Assembly: GCA_902620425.1 (NCBI GenBank)
Contig: CACNHX010000004.1
Location: forward strand, 1-64,000
From: an uncultured Alphaproteobacteria bacterium
GTDB lineage: Bacteria > Pseudomonadota > Alphaproteobacteria > HIMB59 > GCA-002718135
DNA: 64,000 nucleotides
Direction of reading: 5' to 3'
Both the position numbers and the translations under genes were made by a program. Shown in pieces: positions 40,421 through 49,024 of the stretch (positions are counted from its first letter, which is position 1; the number at the start of each line of letters is the position of its first letter). The notes under the pieces were generated by a model that did no database searches, had not been told where the DNA came from, and saw nothing but the letters and a program-made list of their open reading frames with translations.

Positions 40421-41359
40421 ATGAGCCATTTATTTTATAAACCTGCTAAATCTAGATTACACAGAAGTGAATTGGCAGTTCCTGGCTCTAATCCAAAGAT
40501 GTTTGAAAAAGCATTAAAATCAAATGCCGATTATATTTTCTTAGACCTAGAAGATGCAGTATCTCCAAATGATAAAATTGATGCAAGAAGAAATGTTATT
40601 AATGCAATAAAAGAATATAACTGGAAAGAAGAAGGTAAAACAATCTCTATAAGAATTAACGGTTTGGATACACACTATATGTATCGTGATGTGATTGAAA
40701 TTATAGAAGAGGTAGGTGATAGGGTTGATACATTATTAATTCCAAAAGTAGGCTCATCATCTGATGTATATATGGTTGATTGTATGCTTAATCAAATTGA
40801 GCAAAATAAAAAATTTGAAAATAGAATAGGTTTAGAATGTTTAATTGAAACAGCACTAGGAATGTCTAATATTCAATCAATTGCAACATCAAGTTCAAGA
40901 CTAGAAGCATTACATTTTGGAGTTGCAGATTATGCCGCAAGTATGCGAGCAAGAACTGTTGTCATAGGAGGTTTAAATCCTGATTACCCTGGTGATCAAT
41001 GGCATCATGGCTTATCAACTTTAGTAATGACCTGTAGATCATATGGCTTAAGAGCAATAGATGGACCTTTTGGTGATTTTAATGACAAAAAAGGATATCT
41101 AGATGCTGCAAAAAGAGCTGCAGCAATTGGTTTTGAGGGTAAATGGGCAATACATCCATCGCAAATAGATTTAGCTAATGAAGTTTTTTCTCCACCCAAA
41201 GAAGAAATAGATAAAGCAAAAAAAATATTATTAGAATTAGAAAAAGCAGCTGCTGAAGGAAAGGGTGCTGCTCAGCTTGATGGAAGAATGATCGATGCTG
41301 CATCTGCTAGAATGGCTGAAAATATTGTAAATATAAATAAATTAATTGAGAGCAAGTAA
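40421..41359 (+). CDS. mcl: L-malyl-CoA/beta-methylmalyl-CoA lyase (CitE-like)
   Basis: 312 aa; SRLHRSELAVPGSNPKMFEKALKSNADYIFLDLEDAV; GKWAIHPSQI; followed by mtkAB-like genes. Confidence 0.9.
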   Translation: MSHLFYKPAKSRLHRSELAVPGSNPKMFEKALKSNADYIFLDLEDAVSPNDKIDARRNVINAIKEYNWKEEGKTISIRINGLDTHYMYRDVIEIIEEVGDRVDTLLIPKVGSSSDVYMVDCMLNQIEQNKKFENRIGLECLIETALGMSNIQSIATSSSRLEALHFGVADYAASMRARTVVIGGLNPDYPGDQWHHGLSTLVMTCRSYGLRAIDGPFGDFNDKKGYLDAAKRAAAIGFEGKWAIHPSQIDLANEVFSPPKEEIDKAKKILLELEKAAAEGKGAAQLDGRMIDAASARMAENIVNINKLIESK

Positions 41360-42519
41360 TGGATATACACGAATATCAAGCAAAAAAAATATTGTCTGAT
41401 TTTGGTGTTAAAATTCCGACTGGTGGTATTGTTTATAGTCCAGAAAATGCAGAAAATAAAGCAAGAGAAATTGGTGGTTCAAAATGGGTTGTAAAAGCGC
41501 AAGTTCACTCAGGTGCTAGAGGTAAAGCGGGAGGAATTATAATATGTAATTCTCCGTTAGAAGTTGCTGATGCAACTGATAAATTGTTAGGTAAAAAATT
41601 AATTACAAATCAAACTGGTCCAGAAGGTAAGATAATAAATAGAATTTATATTGAAGAAGCAACTGATATCAAACACGAATTATATTTAGGTTTAGTGTTT
41701 GATAGATCTTCAGAAAGTATAATGGTTGTAGCTTCAACAGAAGGTGGAATGAGTGTTGAAGAAATTTCAAAAGAAAAACCTGAAACAATTATACGATCTA
41801 AAATAGAAGTAGCAGTTGGTATTCAGCAATTTCAAGCAAGAGAAATAGCTTTTGGTTTAGGAATTGAATCCAAATTGATCTCAAGAGCTGCAAATACAAT
41901 TATAGGTTGTTATAAAGCTTTTAGTGAGTTTGATGCGACAATGGTTGAAGTTAACCCATTAGTTGTATCACACCAAGATGAAATATTAGCATTAGATTGT
42001 AAAATGAGCTTTGATAATAATGCAATGTTTAGAAGAGATGAAATTGCAGAACTTAGAGATAAGACACAAGAAAATTCAAATGAAGTTTATGCTTCTGACA
42101 GAGGAATGAATTATGTAAGCTTAGATGGGAATATTGGTAATATTATTAATGGTGCAGGCTTAGCAATGGCTTCAATGGATATGATAAAACTTGCTGGTGG
42201 CGAACCTGCAAATTTTTTAGATGTTGGTGGAGGTGCAACACCTGAAAAAATAGTTAAAGCTTTTAAATTAATCTCTATGGATACAAAAGTTAAGGTTATA
42301 TTAGTTAATATCTTTGCAGGTATTAATAGATGCGATTGGGTTGCAGAAGGAATTGTTCAAGCTTTATCAAAAATTGAAATTAAACATCCGTTAGTTATAC
42401 GTTTAGCTGGAACTAACGTCGAAAAGGGAAATGAAATTCTTAAAAAAAGCAATATTAATTACATTGAAGCATCAACTTTAGAAGATGCAGCAAATAAAGC
42501 AGTAAAGGCTCTTGGATAA
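41359..42519 (+). CDS. mtkA: malate-CoA ligase beta subunit
   Basis: 386 aa SucC-like ATP-grasp; MDIHEYQAKKILSDFGVKIP; NFLDVGGGATPEKIVKAFKLI; NRCDWVAEGIVQAL; context with mcl. Confidence 0.87.
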   Translation: MDIHEYQAKKILSDFGVKIPTGGIVYSPENAENKAREIGGSKWVVKAQVHSGARGKAGGIIICNSPLEVADATDKLLGKKLITNQTGPEGKIINRIYIEEATDIKHELYLGLVFDRSSESIMVVASTEGGMSVEEISKEKPETIIRSKIEVAVGIQQFQAREIAFGLGIESKLISRAANTIIGCYKAFSEFDATMVEVNPLVVSHQDEILALDCKMSFDNNAMFRRDEIAELRDKTQENSNEVYASDRGMNYVSLDGNIGNIINGAGLAMASMDMIKLAGGEPANFLDVGGGATPEKIVKAFKLISMDTKVKVILVNIFAGINRCDWVAEGIVQALSKIEIKHPLVIRLAGTNVEKGNEILKKSNINYIEASTLEDAANKAVKALG

Positions 42520-42521
42520 TC

Positions 42522-43418
42522 ATGTCTATAATCATACACAAAAATACAAAGATTTTAGTCCAAGGTTTCACTGGAAAAATTGGAAGTTTTCATGCTGAAG
42601 AAATGATTAAGTATGGTTCTAACGTTGTTGGTGGGATAACACCTGGTAAGGGTGGTATGACTCATTTAAATCTTCCTGTTTTTAATACTGTTAAAGAAGC
42701 TGTAGATCAAACAGGAGCATCAACATCAATTTTATTTGTCCCACCAGCCTTTGCAGCAGACTCAGCAATGGAAGCTGCTGACGCTGGTATTAAAACATGT
42801 GTGGCTATTACTGACGGTATTCCTTCTCATGATATGGTTAAAATAAAAAGATACATGAGAAGATATCCAAAAGATAAAAAAATGGGATTAGTAGGTCCGA
42901 ATTGTGCAGGAATAATTAGTCCTGGTAAATCTATGTTGGGTATTATGCCTGGTCACATTTACAAAGAAGGTAAAATAGGAATAGTTAGTAGATCTGGCAC
43001 TTTAGGATATGAAGCTGCACAACAACTTAAAGATTTGGAAATCGGTGTCTCGACAAGTGTAGGTATAGGAGGCGATCCAATAAACGGAAGTTCTTTTAGA
43101 GATATAATTGAAAAGTTTGAAAATGATGACGAAACTATTGCAGTTTTAATGATAGGTGAAATAGGTGGCCCGCAAGAAGTTGAAGCTGGACAATTTGCAA
43201 AAGAAAATATGAGTAAACCAGTAATTGCGTATATAGCAGGACTAACTGCACCTAAAGGTCGCGTGATGGGGCATGCTGGTGCAATTGTTTCTGCTTATGG
43301 TGAAAGTGCAATAGAAAAAGTAGAACTTCTTAAAGAGTGTGGAGTTACAATTTCCAAAAACCCTTCTGTAATGGGTGAAACTGTAAAAAAAGTATTAGTA
43401 GAAAATAATTTGAATTAA
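42522..43418 (+). CDS. mtkB: malate-CoA ligase alpha subunit
   Basis: 298 aa SucD-like; LVQGFTGKIGSFHAEEMIKYG, RYMRRYPKDKKMGLVGPNCAGIISPGKSMLGIMPGHIY. Confidence 0.87.
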   Translation: MSIIIHKNTKILVQGFTGKIGSFHAEEMIKYGSNVVGGITPGKGGMTHLNLPVFNTVKEAVDQTGASTSILFVPPAFAADSAMEAADAGIKTCVAITDGIPSHDMVKIKRYMRRYPKDKKMGLVGPNCAGIISPGKSMLGIMPGHIYKEGKIGIVSRSGTLGYEAAQQLKDLEIGVSTSVGIGGDPINGSSFRDIIEKFENDDETIAVLMIGEIGGPQEVEAGQFAKENMSKPVIAYIAGLTAPKGRVMGHAGAIVSAYGESAIEKVELLKECGVTISKNPSVMGETVKKVLVENNLN

Positions 43419-43433
43419 TATAATTAAAAAATA

Positions 43434-43571
43434 ATGAAATTTTTATATAAAAATGAATTCTGGATGTTAATATTTTCCCTAGGTGTTCTTTATTGGTTAT
43501 TTAATCCATCAGTCTTAACAACCTTAGTTATGATTGTGCCATTGCTATTGGCCGTTTCTTCCCGTAAATAA
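43434..43571 (+). CDS. small hypothetical membrane protein, absent from the ORF track
   Basis: Read directly: MKFLYKNEFWMLIFSLGVLYWLFNPSVLTTLVMIVPLLLAVSSRK (45 aa, TAA stop), hydrophobic, 15 nt after mtkB. Confidence 0.45.
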   Translation: MKFLYKNEFWMLIFSLGVLYWLFNPSVLTTLVMIVPLLLAVSSRK

Positions 43572-43626
43572 AGCTAAGTTTTATACTTACTGATGCATGA
43601 ACGTTTATTGTATTTATAGTTAAAAA

Positions 43627-44190
43627 ATGAAATTATATCTTATTAGGCATGCAGAATCAGAAGCTAATGCGGCATCAGATTTAGATAATCCAACTTATTA
43701 TTATGATGCAAGAATTACTCAAAGGGGAGTTGAGCAAGCAAAAAAATTAAATAATAGAATTAAAAATCTCAAATTTGATAATTATTTTTGCTCCCCCTTA
43801 ACAAGAACATTAGAGACATTCTCTATTGTTTTTCCATCTAATAAACCTGTAATTGAACCATTAATAAGAGAACATTTGTACCACTCATGTGATGTAGGAA
43901 GACAACCCAAAAAATTAAAAAAAGAATTTAATGATTTTGATTTTAATAATTTAAATGATTTTTGGTGGAATAATAACAAACCTATTAATGAAAAAAAAAT
44001 AAAACAAGAGTCTCACAATGATATTAAAATGAGATTAAGGTCTTTTCTGCTATCTATCAAAAACCTTAATTTACAAAAAATTGTATTAGTCAGTCATGGC
44101 ACATTCTTAAGTCAAATAACTGAATATATGCTGGATAACTGTGAGGTATATGATTGTGAGTACAATGAGGTATACGAAAAATTTTTTTAA
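43627..44190 (+). CDS. histidine phosphatase family protein
   Basis: 187 aa; LYLIRHAESEANA, ITQRGVEQAKKL, LVSHGTFLSQI. Confidence 0.9.
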   Translation: MKLYLIRHAESEANAASDLDNPTYYYDARITQRGVEQAKKLNNRIKNLKFDNYFCSPLTRTLETFSIVFPSNKPVIEPLIREHLYHSCDVGRQPKKLKKEFNDFDFNNLNDFWWNNNKPINEKKIKQESHNDIKMRLRSFLLSIKNLNLQKIVLVSHGTFLSQITEYMLDNCEVYDCEYNEVYEKFF

Positions 44191-44213
44191 TTTAATTCTT
44201 AATAAATGAAAAT

Positions 44214-44981
44214 CTAAAACATCTCATTTATTATTTTATTTAATTTTTGTGTTACTTTATCAATTATTTTTTTTCCTATCTGTGCATTGGATTTTCTAGG
44301 ATCTCCAATAATTCCACTTTTACTTAATTCTTTAGTTACCCAAGCTTTCTTAATATTTTTCTCATAAGAAATGGTTTTAGATGATAAATAATCGGGAGAT
44401 AATCTATGTTGAGAAATTTTAGATTGCCTAACTAGATTTGGAAATAAATATAACATAATAGATGTTTCAAATTCTCCACCGTGATAACCAAAGTCTTTTT
44501 CTTTACTTGATATAATTCCTTTAAATTGATCAAATAAAAAATATGTGCCTTTTACTATGTTTATATTAAATTCTGATTTCAATTCTTTAGCAATAATATC
44601 TATATGGCTAATTTGTCCACCATGACTATTTAAAAGTAATATATTTTTAAATTTCAATTTACATACATTTTCTAAAATTGATAAAGAGTGCGATATAAAT
44701 TCTAGTGAATCAATACTTATAGTTCCATCAAAATCGGTATGTTCAGCTGCTGAACCAAAATATATTTCAGGCATAATTAAATATTTATTTGAATTATATT
44801 TTTTATTGAATTCTAACAATATTCCTTCAAGAATTTTTTTATCAGTATTTAATGGAAGATGCGGACCGTGTTGTTCTATTGATGAAAATGGGAAAATTAA
44901 AACTGTTTTTCTATTTATTTTTTTAATTTCTTTTGTTGTTAATTCTTCCCAAAAGTTTGTTAGCATTTTTTTATTATACAT
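44214..44981 (-). CDS. creatininase/ArfB-family amidohydrolase
   Basis: 255 aa; IFPFSSIEQHGPHLPLNTD, LLLNSHGGQISHIDII, YHGGEFETSIML metal-binding motifs. Confidence 0.9.
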   Translation of the reverse strand: MYNKKMLTNFWEELTTKEIKKINRKTVLIFPFSSIEQHGPHLPLNTDKKILEGILLEFNKKYNSNKYLIMPEIYFGSAAEHTDFDGTISIDSLEFISHSLSILENVCKLKFKNILLLNSHGGQISHIDIIAKELKSEFNINIVKGTYFLFDQFKGIISSKEKDFGYHGGEFETSIMLYLFPNLVRQSKISQHRLSPDYLSSKTISYEKNIKKAWVTKELSKSGIIGDPRKSNAQIGKKIIDKVTQKLNKIINEMF

Positions 44982-44994
44982 TTATAAGTAAATT

Positions 44995-45954
44995 ATGAAA
45001 TCTTATTCTTTATGGATTGATAAAAAAAAACAACCTAAAATTTATCAAAAAAAACTTGTTTACAATAAAAACAACAAAACTGTTTTAGTTAAAACTATAT
45101 ACTCGGGTATTAGCAAGGGAACTGAAAAATTAGTTTCATCTAAAAGCGTAAGTCAGGATCAATTTGAATTAATGAAAGCTCCTTTTCAAGAAGGTTCTTT
45201 CAATTTACCTATAAAATACGGTTATATAAATGTTGGGAATATTATCGATGGTCCAAAGAAATATATAAATAAAAAAATATTTAGTCTTTATCCTCATCAA
45301 GATTTATATGAAATTTCTATTAAAAATTTAATTTTTCTACCAAAAGGAAATTTGAGAAAATATATTTTAACTGCAAATATGGAAACAGCAATCAATATAT
45401 TTTGGGACGCTCAATCTAAAAATAATAACAAAATTCTAATTGTAGGGCTTGGCTCTGTAGGATTATTAACTGCATTTTTTTTTAAAATTAATGGATATAA
45501 AAATATTTATGTTTTTGATAATAATAAAAATAAAAGAAAAATTGCCAATTATTTAGGATTAAATTTTATTGATATAAGAAAGATTGAGAAAATAGATGTA
45601 GCGATAAATACTACAGCTAATTATAAAGTTTTAAATTCTTTAATGGAAAAATTATCTATCGAAGGAAAAATAGTAGAAGCTAGTTGGTATGGTAAAAATA
45701 AAGGAGAAGTTGCCTTAGGCGGGTATTTTCATTCTAAAAGATTAAAAATCATTAGCTCACAGGTATCTAAAATACCAAAATACATGAAAAATAAATATGA
45801 TTTTGAGGGGAGATTAAAATTAGCAATTAAATCTTTAAAAAATTCAAAATTAGAAAAATTAATTACTAGTGAAAGTAATTTTTTTGATTTAGAAAAAGAT
45901 TACTATAAAATCCTTCAAAATAAGGATACAATAATGCATTTAGTTAAATATTAA
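44995..45954 (+). CDS. MDR-type (zinc-binding alcohol dehydrogenase-like) oxidoreductase
   Basis: 319 aa; TIYSGISKGTEKLV, ILIVGLGSVGLLTAFFFKINGYKNIYVFDNNKNK Rossmann motif. Confidence 0.82.
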   Translation: MKSYSLWIDKKKQPKIYQKKLVYNKNNKTVLVKTIYSGISKGTEKLVSSKSVSQDQFELMKAPFQEGSFNLPIKYGYINVGNIIDGPKKYINKKIFSLYPHQDLYEISIKNLIFLPKGNLRKYILTANMETAINIFWDAQSKNNNKILIVGLGSVGLLTAFFFKINGYKNIYVFDNNKNKRKIANYLGLNFIDIRKIEKIDVAINTTANYKVLNSLMEKLSIEGKIVEASWYGKNKGEVALGGYFHSKRLKIISSQVSKIPKYMKNKYDFEGRLKLAIKSLKNSKLEKLITSESNFFDLEKDYYKILQNKDTIMHLVKY

Positions 45955-45956
45955 TT

Positions 45957-46355
45957 ATGTATTCGATAAAAGTAAGAGAAAATATTCTAATAGCTCATTC
46001 TTTACCTGGTGAAGTATTTGGGCCAGCTCAAAATATGCATGGAGCTACATATTTAGTAGATGCTGAATTTTTCACTGATAAACTTAATAAATACAATATA
46101 ATTATGGATTTAGGAATAGTGTCCACGACTTTAAAAGATATTCTTAAAATATATAATTATCAAAATTTAGATGAAATTGATGAATTTAAGGGAAAAATTA
46201 CCTCAACAGAGTTTTTAGCAGAGGATATTTGCAATAAGATCTTGAATAGACTAAGAAATGAATTCTCTGAAGATTACAAATCTTTAAAAAAAATTAAAAT
46301 AACCTTGCAAGAATCAAATGTTGCATGGGCATCATATGAAAAAGAGGTTATCTAA
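45957..46355 (+). CDS. 6-pyruvoyl-tetrahydropterin synthase/QueD-like protein
   Basis: 132 aa; ILIAHSLP...NMHGATYLVDAEF, IIMDLGIVSTTLKDIL, TSTEFLAEDI, LQESNVAWASYE; divergent at the canonical CxxxHGH motif. Confidence 0.85.
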   Translation: MYSIKVRENILIAHSLPGEVFGPAQNMHGATYLVDAEFFTDKLNKYNIIMDLGIVSTTLKDILKIYNYQNLDEIDEFKGKITSTEFLAEDICNKILNRLRNEFSEDYKSLKKIKITLQESNVAWASYEKEVI

Positions 46356-47382
46356 AAATAAATCTGATATTTATTTTGTTTATCCAGGAAATATTAATGC
46401 AAAAACTGGAGGATATATTTATGAAAAAAATATCCTAGAATATGCAAAGATAAGAGATATAAATATTAGACCAATTGCTCTAAGTGAAAATTATCCTTTT
46501 CCTACAAATAACGATATAAAATATTTTCAAAAAATTTTAAATAAAATTGATCCTGACTCAAAAATTATAATAGATGGATTAGCTTTAGAAGGAATGTATT
46601 CCATATTTAAAAAAATACTTACTTATAATGTTATCGCACTAATACATCATCCTTTATATCTTGAATTTAAAGGTCAAAGGTCAAAAAAATTCTTAAGATT
46701 AGAAAAAGAAAATTTCAAAAAAATAAATAAATTTATTGTGACATCTAAAAATACAAAAAATTTATTAATAAATGAATTTAATGTACTAAATAATAAAATT
46801 TCTGTAGTTGAACCCGGTATAGAAAGACTTGCAAAATATAATTTTAAAAATAATAGTAAAATTCATCTTTTAACATGTGGCAGTATAATAAATAGAAAAA
46901 ATTATCTTTTTTTGTTAAAAGTTTTAAAGCCCTTAGATAATTTTATTTTAGAAATTGTTGGTGATACTACAAGAGATATAGGTTATTACAAAAAACTCAA
47001 AAAATTTATTTCTAAAAATTCAATGAACAGAAAAATAATATTTCATGGTACTATTTCAGATACAAAATTAGCTAAACTATATTCTAAAACAGATTGTTAC
47101 ATTTCAGTAAGTAAATATGAAGGTTTCGGTATGTCTTTAGCAAATGCATTAATAATTAAAAAGCCAATTATAACTTTTTTTACTCATACTATCTTAAATA
47201 CACTTGGAAAAAAGGGTGTTATTTATTTTAAAAAATTTGAAGTAAATGACCTTAGAAATATAATTATTAAAAATATATTAAATAAAAAAAATTTTAAAAA
47301 ACTAAAAATTAATATTCATAAAAATAAAAGATATCTTCTTACTCCTCTGGAGTCAGCTAAGAAATTTGTTAAATTAATTTAA
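46336..47382 (+). CDS. glycosyltransferase family 4-like protein
   Basis: GT-B pattern: YPGNINAKTGGYIYEKNILEYA, VVEPGIERL, CYISVSKYEGFGMSLANALIIKKPII. Start moved from 46318 to ATG at 46336. Confidence 0.87.
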   Translation: MKKRLSKNKSDIYFVYPGNINAKTGGYIYEKNILEYAKIRDINIRPIALSENYPFPTNNDIKYFQKILNKIDPDSKIIIDGLALEGMYSIFKKILTYNVIALIHHPLYLEFKGQRSKKFLRLEKENFKKINKFIVTSKNTKNLLINEFNVLNNKISVVEPGIERLAKYNFKNNSKIHLLTCGSIINRKNYLFLLKVLKPLDNFILEIVGDTTRDIGYYKKLKKFISKNSMNRKIIFHGTISDTKLAKLYSKTDCYISVSKYEGFGMSLANALIIKKPIITFFTHTILNTLGKKGVIYFKKFEVNDLRNIIIKNILNKKNFKKLKINIHKNKRYLLTPLESAKKFVKLI

Positions 47383-47383
47383 T

Positions 47384-48172
47384 ATGCATGAATTTCAAAA
47401 TAAATGGTTAAATCTTAGAGAGACTGTTGATAGAAATTCACGAAACAAAAGAATATTATATTTAATAAATAAATTTTTTAAAAATAAAAAAAATATTAGA
47501 ATAGTTGACTTAGGTTCAGGCGCTGGATCTAATTATAGATTTCTTAAGTCACGATTATTAAATAATCAATATTGGTCTTTTGTAGATATATCACATCAAT
47601 CAACAAATTATTTTAAAAAAAATATAAAATTATCATCTAAAATAAAAAAAACTAATTTTAAAATTGTTGATGTAATTAATAATCTAGAAAAAATAAATTT
47701 TAATGATTATAATTTAGTCACAGGATCTGCTTTTTTAGATATTTTACCAAAAACATGGTTTAAAAATTTTTATAAATTAAATGTTGATACGGAAATTGTC
47801 TACTTTGCCTTAAATTATAATGGTAATTTTAAATTTTTTCCAAAACACAAGGATGATAAAAAAATTCTTAATATTTTTAATAAAGATCAAAAATCTGACA
47901 AAGGAATAGGGGAAGTTGCCGTTGGACCTGATTGTACTGAATTAATAAATAAAGCATTTAAAAGGACTCACAAAAGATATGTTTTAGACTCTACATGGGA
48001 TGTAAGTCAAAATTATAAATTTCAAATTTATTTCTTAAATTTTTGTAGAGAAATTATTCAAAAAAATAAACTTAACTTTGATGATTGGTTAAAATTTCGT
48101 TTAAAATGTATTAATGAAAAAAATTCTAGATTTATTTTAAATAATACAGATTTTTTAGCTATTAAGAAATAA
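47384..48172 (+). CDS. class I SAM-dependent methyltransferase
   Basis: 262 aa; IRIVDLGSGAGSNYRFLKSRL SAM-binding motif I. Confidence 0.85.
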   Translation: MHEFQNKWLNLRETVDRNSRNKRILYLINKFFKNKKNIRIVDLGSGAGSNYRFLKSRLLNNQYWSFVDISHQSTNYFKKNIKLSSKIKKTNFKIVDVINNLEKINFNDYNLVTGSAFLDILPKTWFKNFYKLNVDTEIVYFALNYNGNFKFFPKHKDDKKILNIFNKDQKSDKGIGEVAVGPDCTELINKAFKRTHKRYVLDSTWDVSQNYKFQIYFLNFCREIIQKNKLNFDDWLKFRLKCINEKNSRFILNNTDFLAIKK

Positions 48173-48988
48173 ATTAACAATAATTTCATTTTCTAATTCA
48201 TTAAAATTATGTTTTGGTCTGATAGCTTTATTGAGATTTGAAATTTCTTTTAAATTTAATGAATTAATCCCGGAACCTATTAATATTGGGGCAATCATAA
48301 ATTGAAGAATATCAATATAATTATTATTTATTAATTCTGAAATAGTTTTTGATCCTCCCTCTACTAAAATATTTTTATATTTAAGTTTTTTTATTTGCGT
48401 AATTAAATTTTTAGTAAAATTTATTTCTTTTAATCTTATTATTGTTGAATTATTCAATCTAATATTTTTATTACTTTTTGTAAAAATTATATTTTCATTA
48501 CCGTCATTAAATATTTTATATTTGTTATTTAGTGAAAGACTACCATCGATAATAATTCTTTTTGGATTTGTGCCCTTTATTTTTCTTGTGGTTAATAGGG
48601 GGTCGTCTTTTTTAATGGTATTTGAGCCTACAATAATTGCATCACTGATACTTCGTAAACAATGTAGATAAATAATACTCTTTGGATTATTTATGTAATG
48701 TGAATTACCATTATTTAATGCAATTCTACCATCAATACTTTGTCCTACCTGAGCTATAACTAATTTTTTGTTTTTTCTTAATATCGGGAGAAGGATATTT
48801 AAGATTGATTGATAAAATTTACTTATATTAATATTAGTTTCCAGATTATTATTTTTTATATAAAAATTACTTTTTCTTTTTGATGATAAAGAAATACTAT
48901 TTTTTTTAACCAATAAATATAAATCACTATTCTTTTTAGAATTTTTTATAAAATCTAGTAAAATTCCTATATTTTTTGATGTAATCAT
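48155..48988 (-). CDS. RibD C-terminal-type reductase (5-amino-6-uracil reductase family)
   Basis: 277 aa; AQVGQSIDGRIALNNGNSHYINNPKSIIYLHCLRSISDAIIVGSNTIKKDDPLLTTR and ILVEGGSKTISELI. Confidence 0.88.
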   Translation of the reverse strand: MITSKNIGILLDFIKNSKKNSDLYLLVKKNSISLSSKRKSNFYIKNNNLETNINISKFYQSILNILLPILRKNKKLVIAQVGQSIDGRIALNNGNSHYINNPKSIIYLHCLRSISDAIIVGSNTIKKDDPLLTTRKIKGTNPKRIIIDGSLSLNNKYKIFNDGNENIIFTKSNKNIRLNNSTIIRLKEINFTKNLITQIKKLKYKNILVEGGSKTISELINNNYIDILQFMIAPILIGSGINSLNLKEISNLNKAIRPKHNFNELENEIIVNLFLNS

Positions 48989-49024
48989 TTGTTTTTATTT
49001 CAATTATATCTATATAAAGTTTTC

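Noticed and set aside
41359-43418. Annotation as succinyl-CoA synthetase sucCD
   Set aside because: Gene order directly after malyl-CoA lyase and sequence features (RYMRRYPKDKKMGLVGPNCAGIISPG, NRCDWVAEG) fit malate-CoA ligase better; a phylogeny would confirm.
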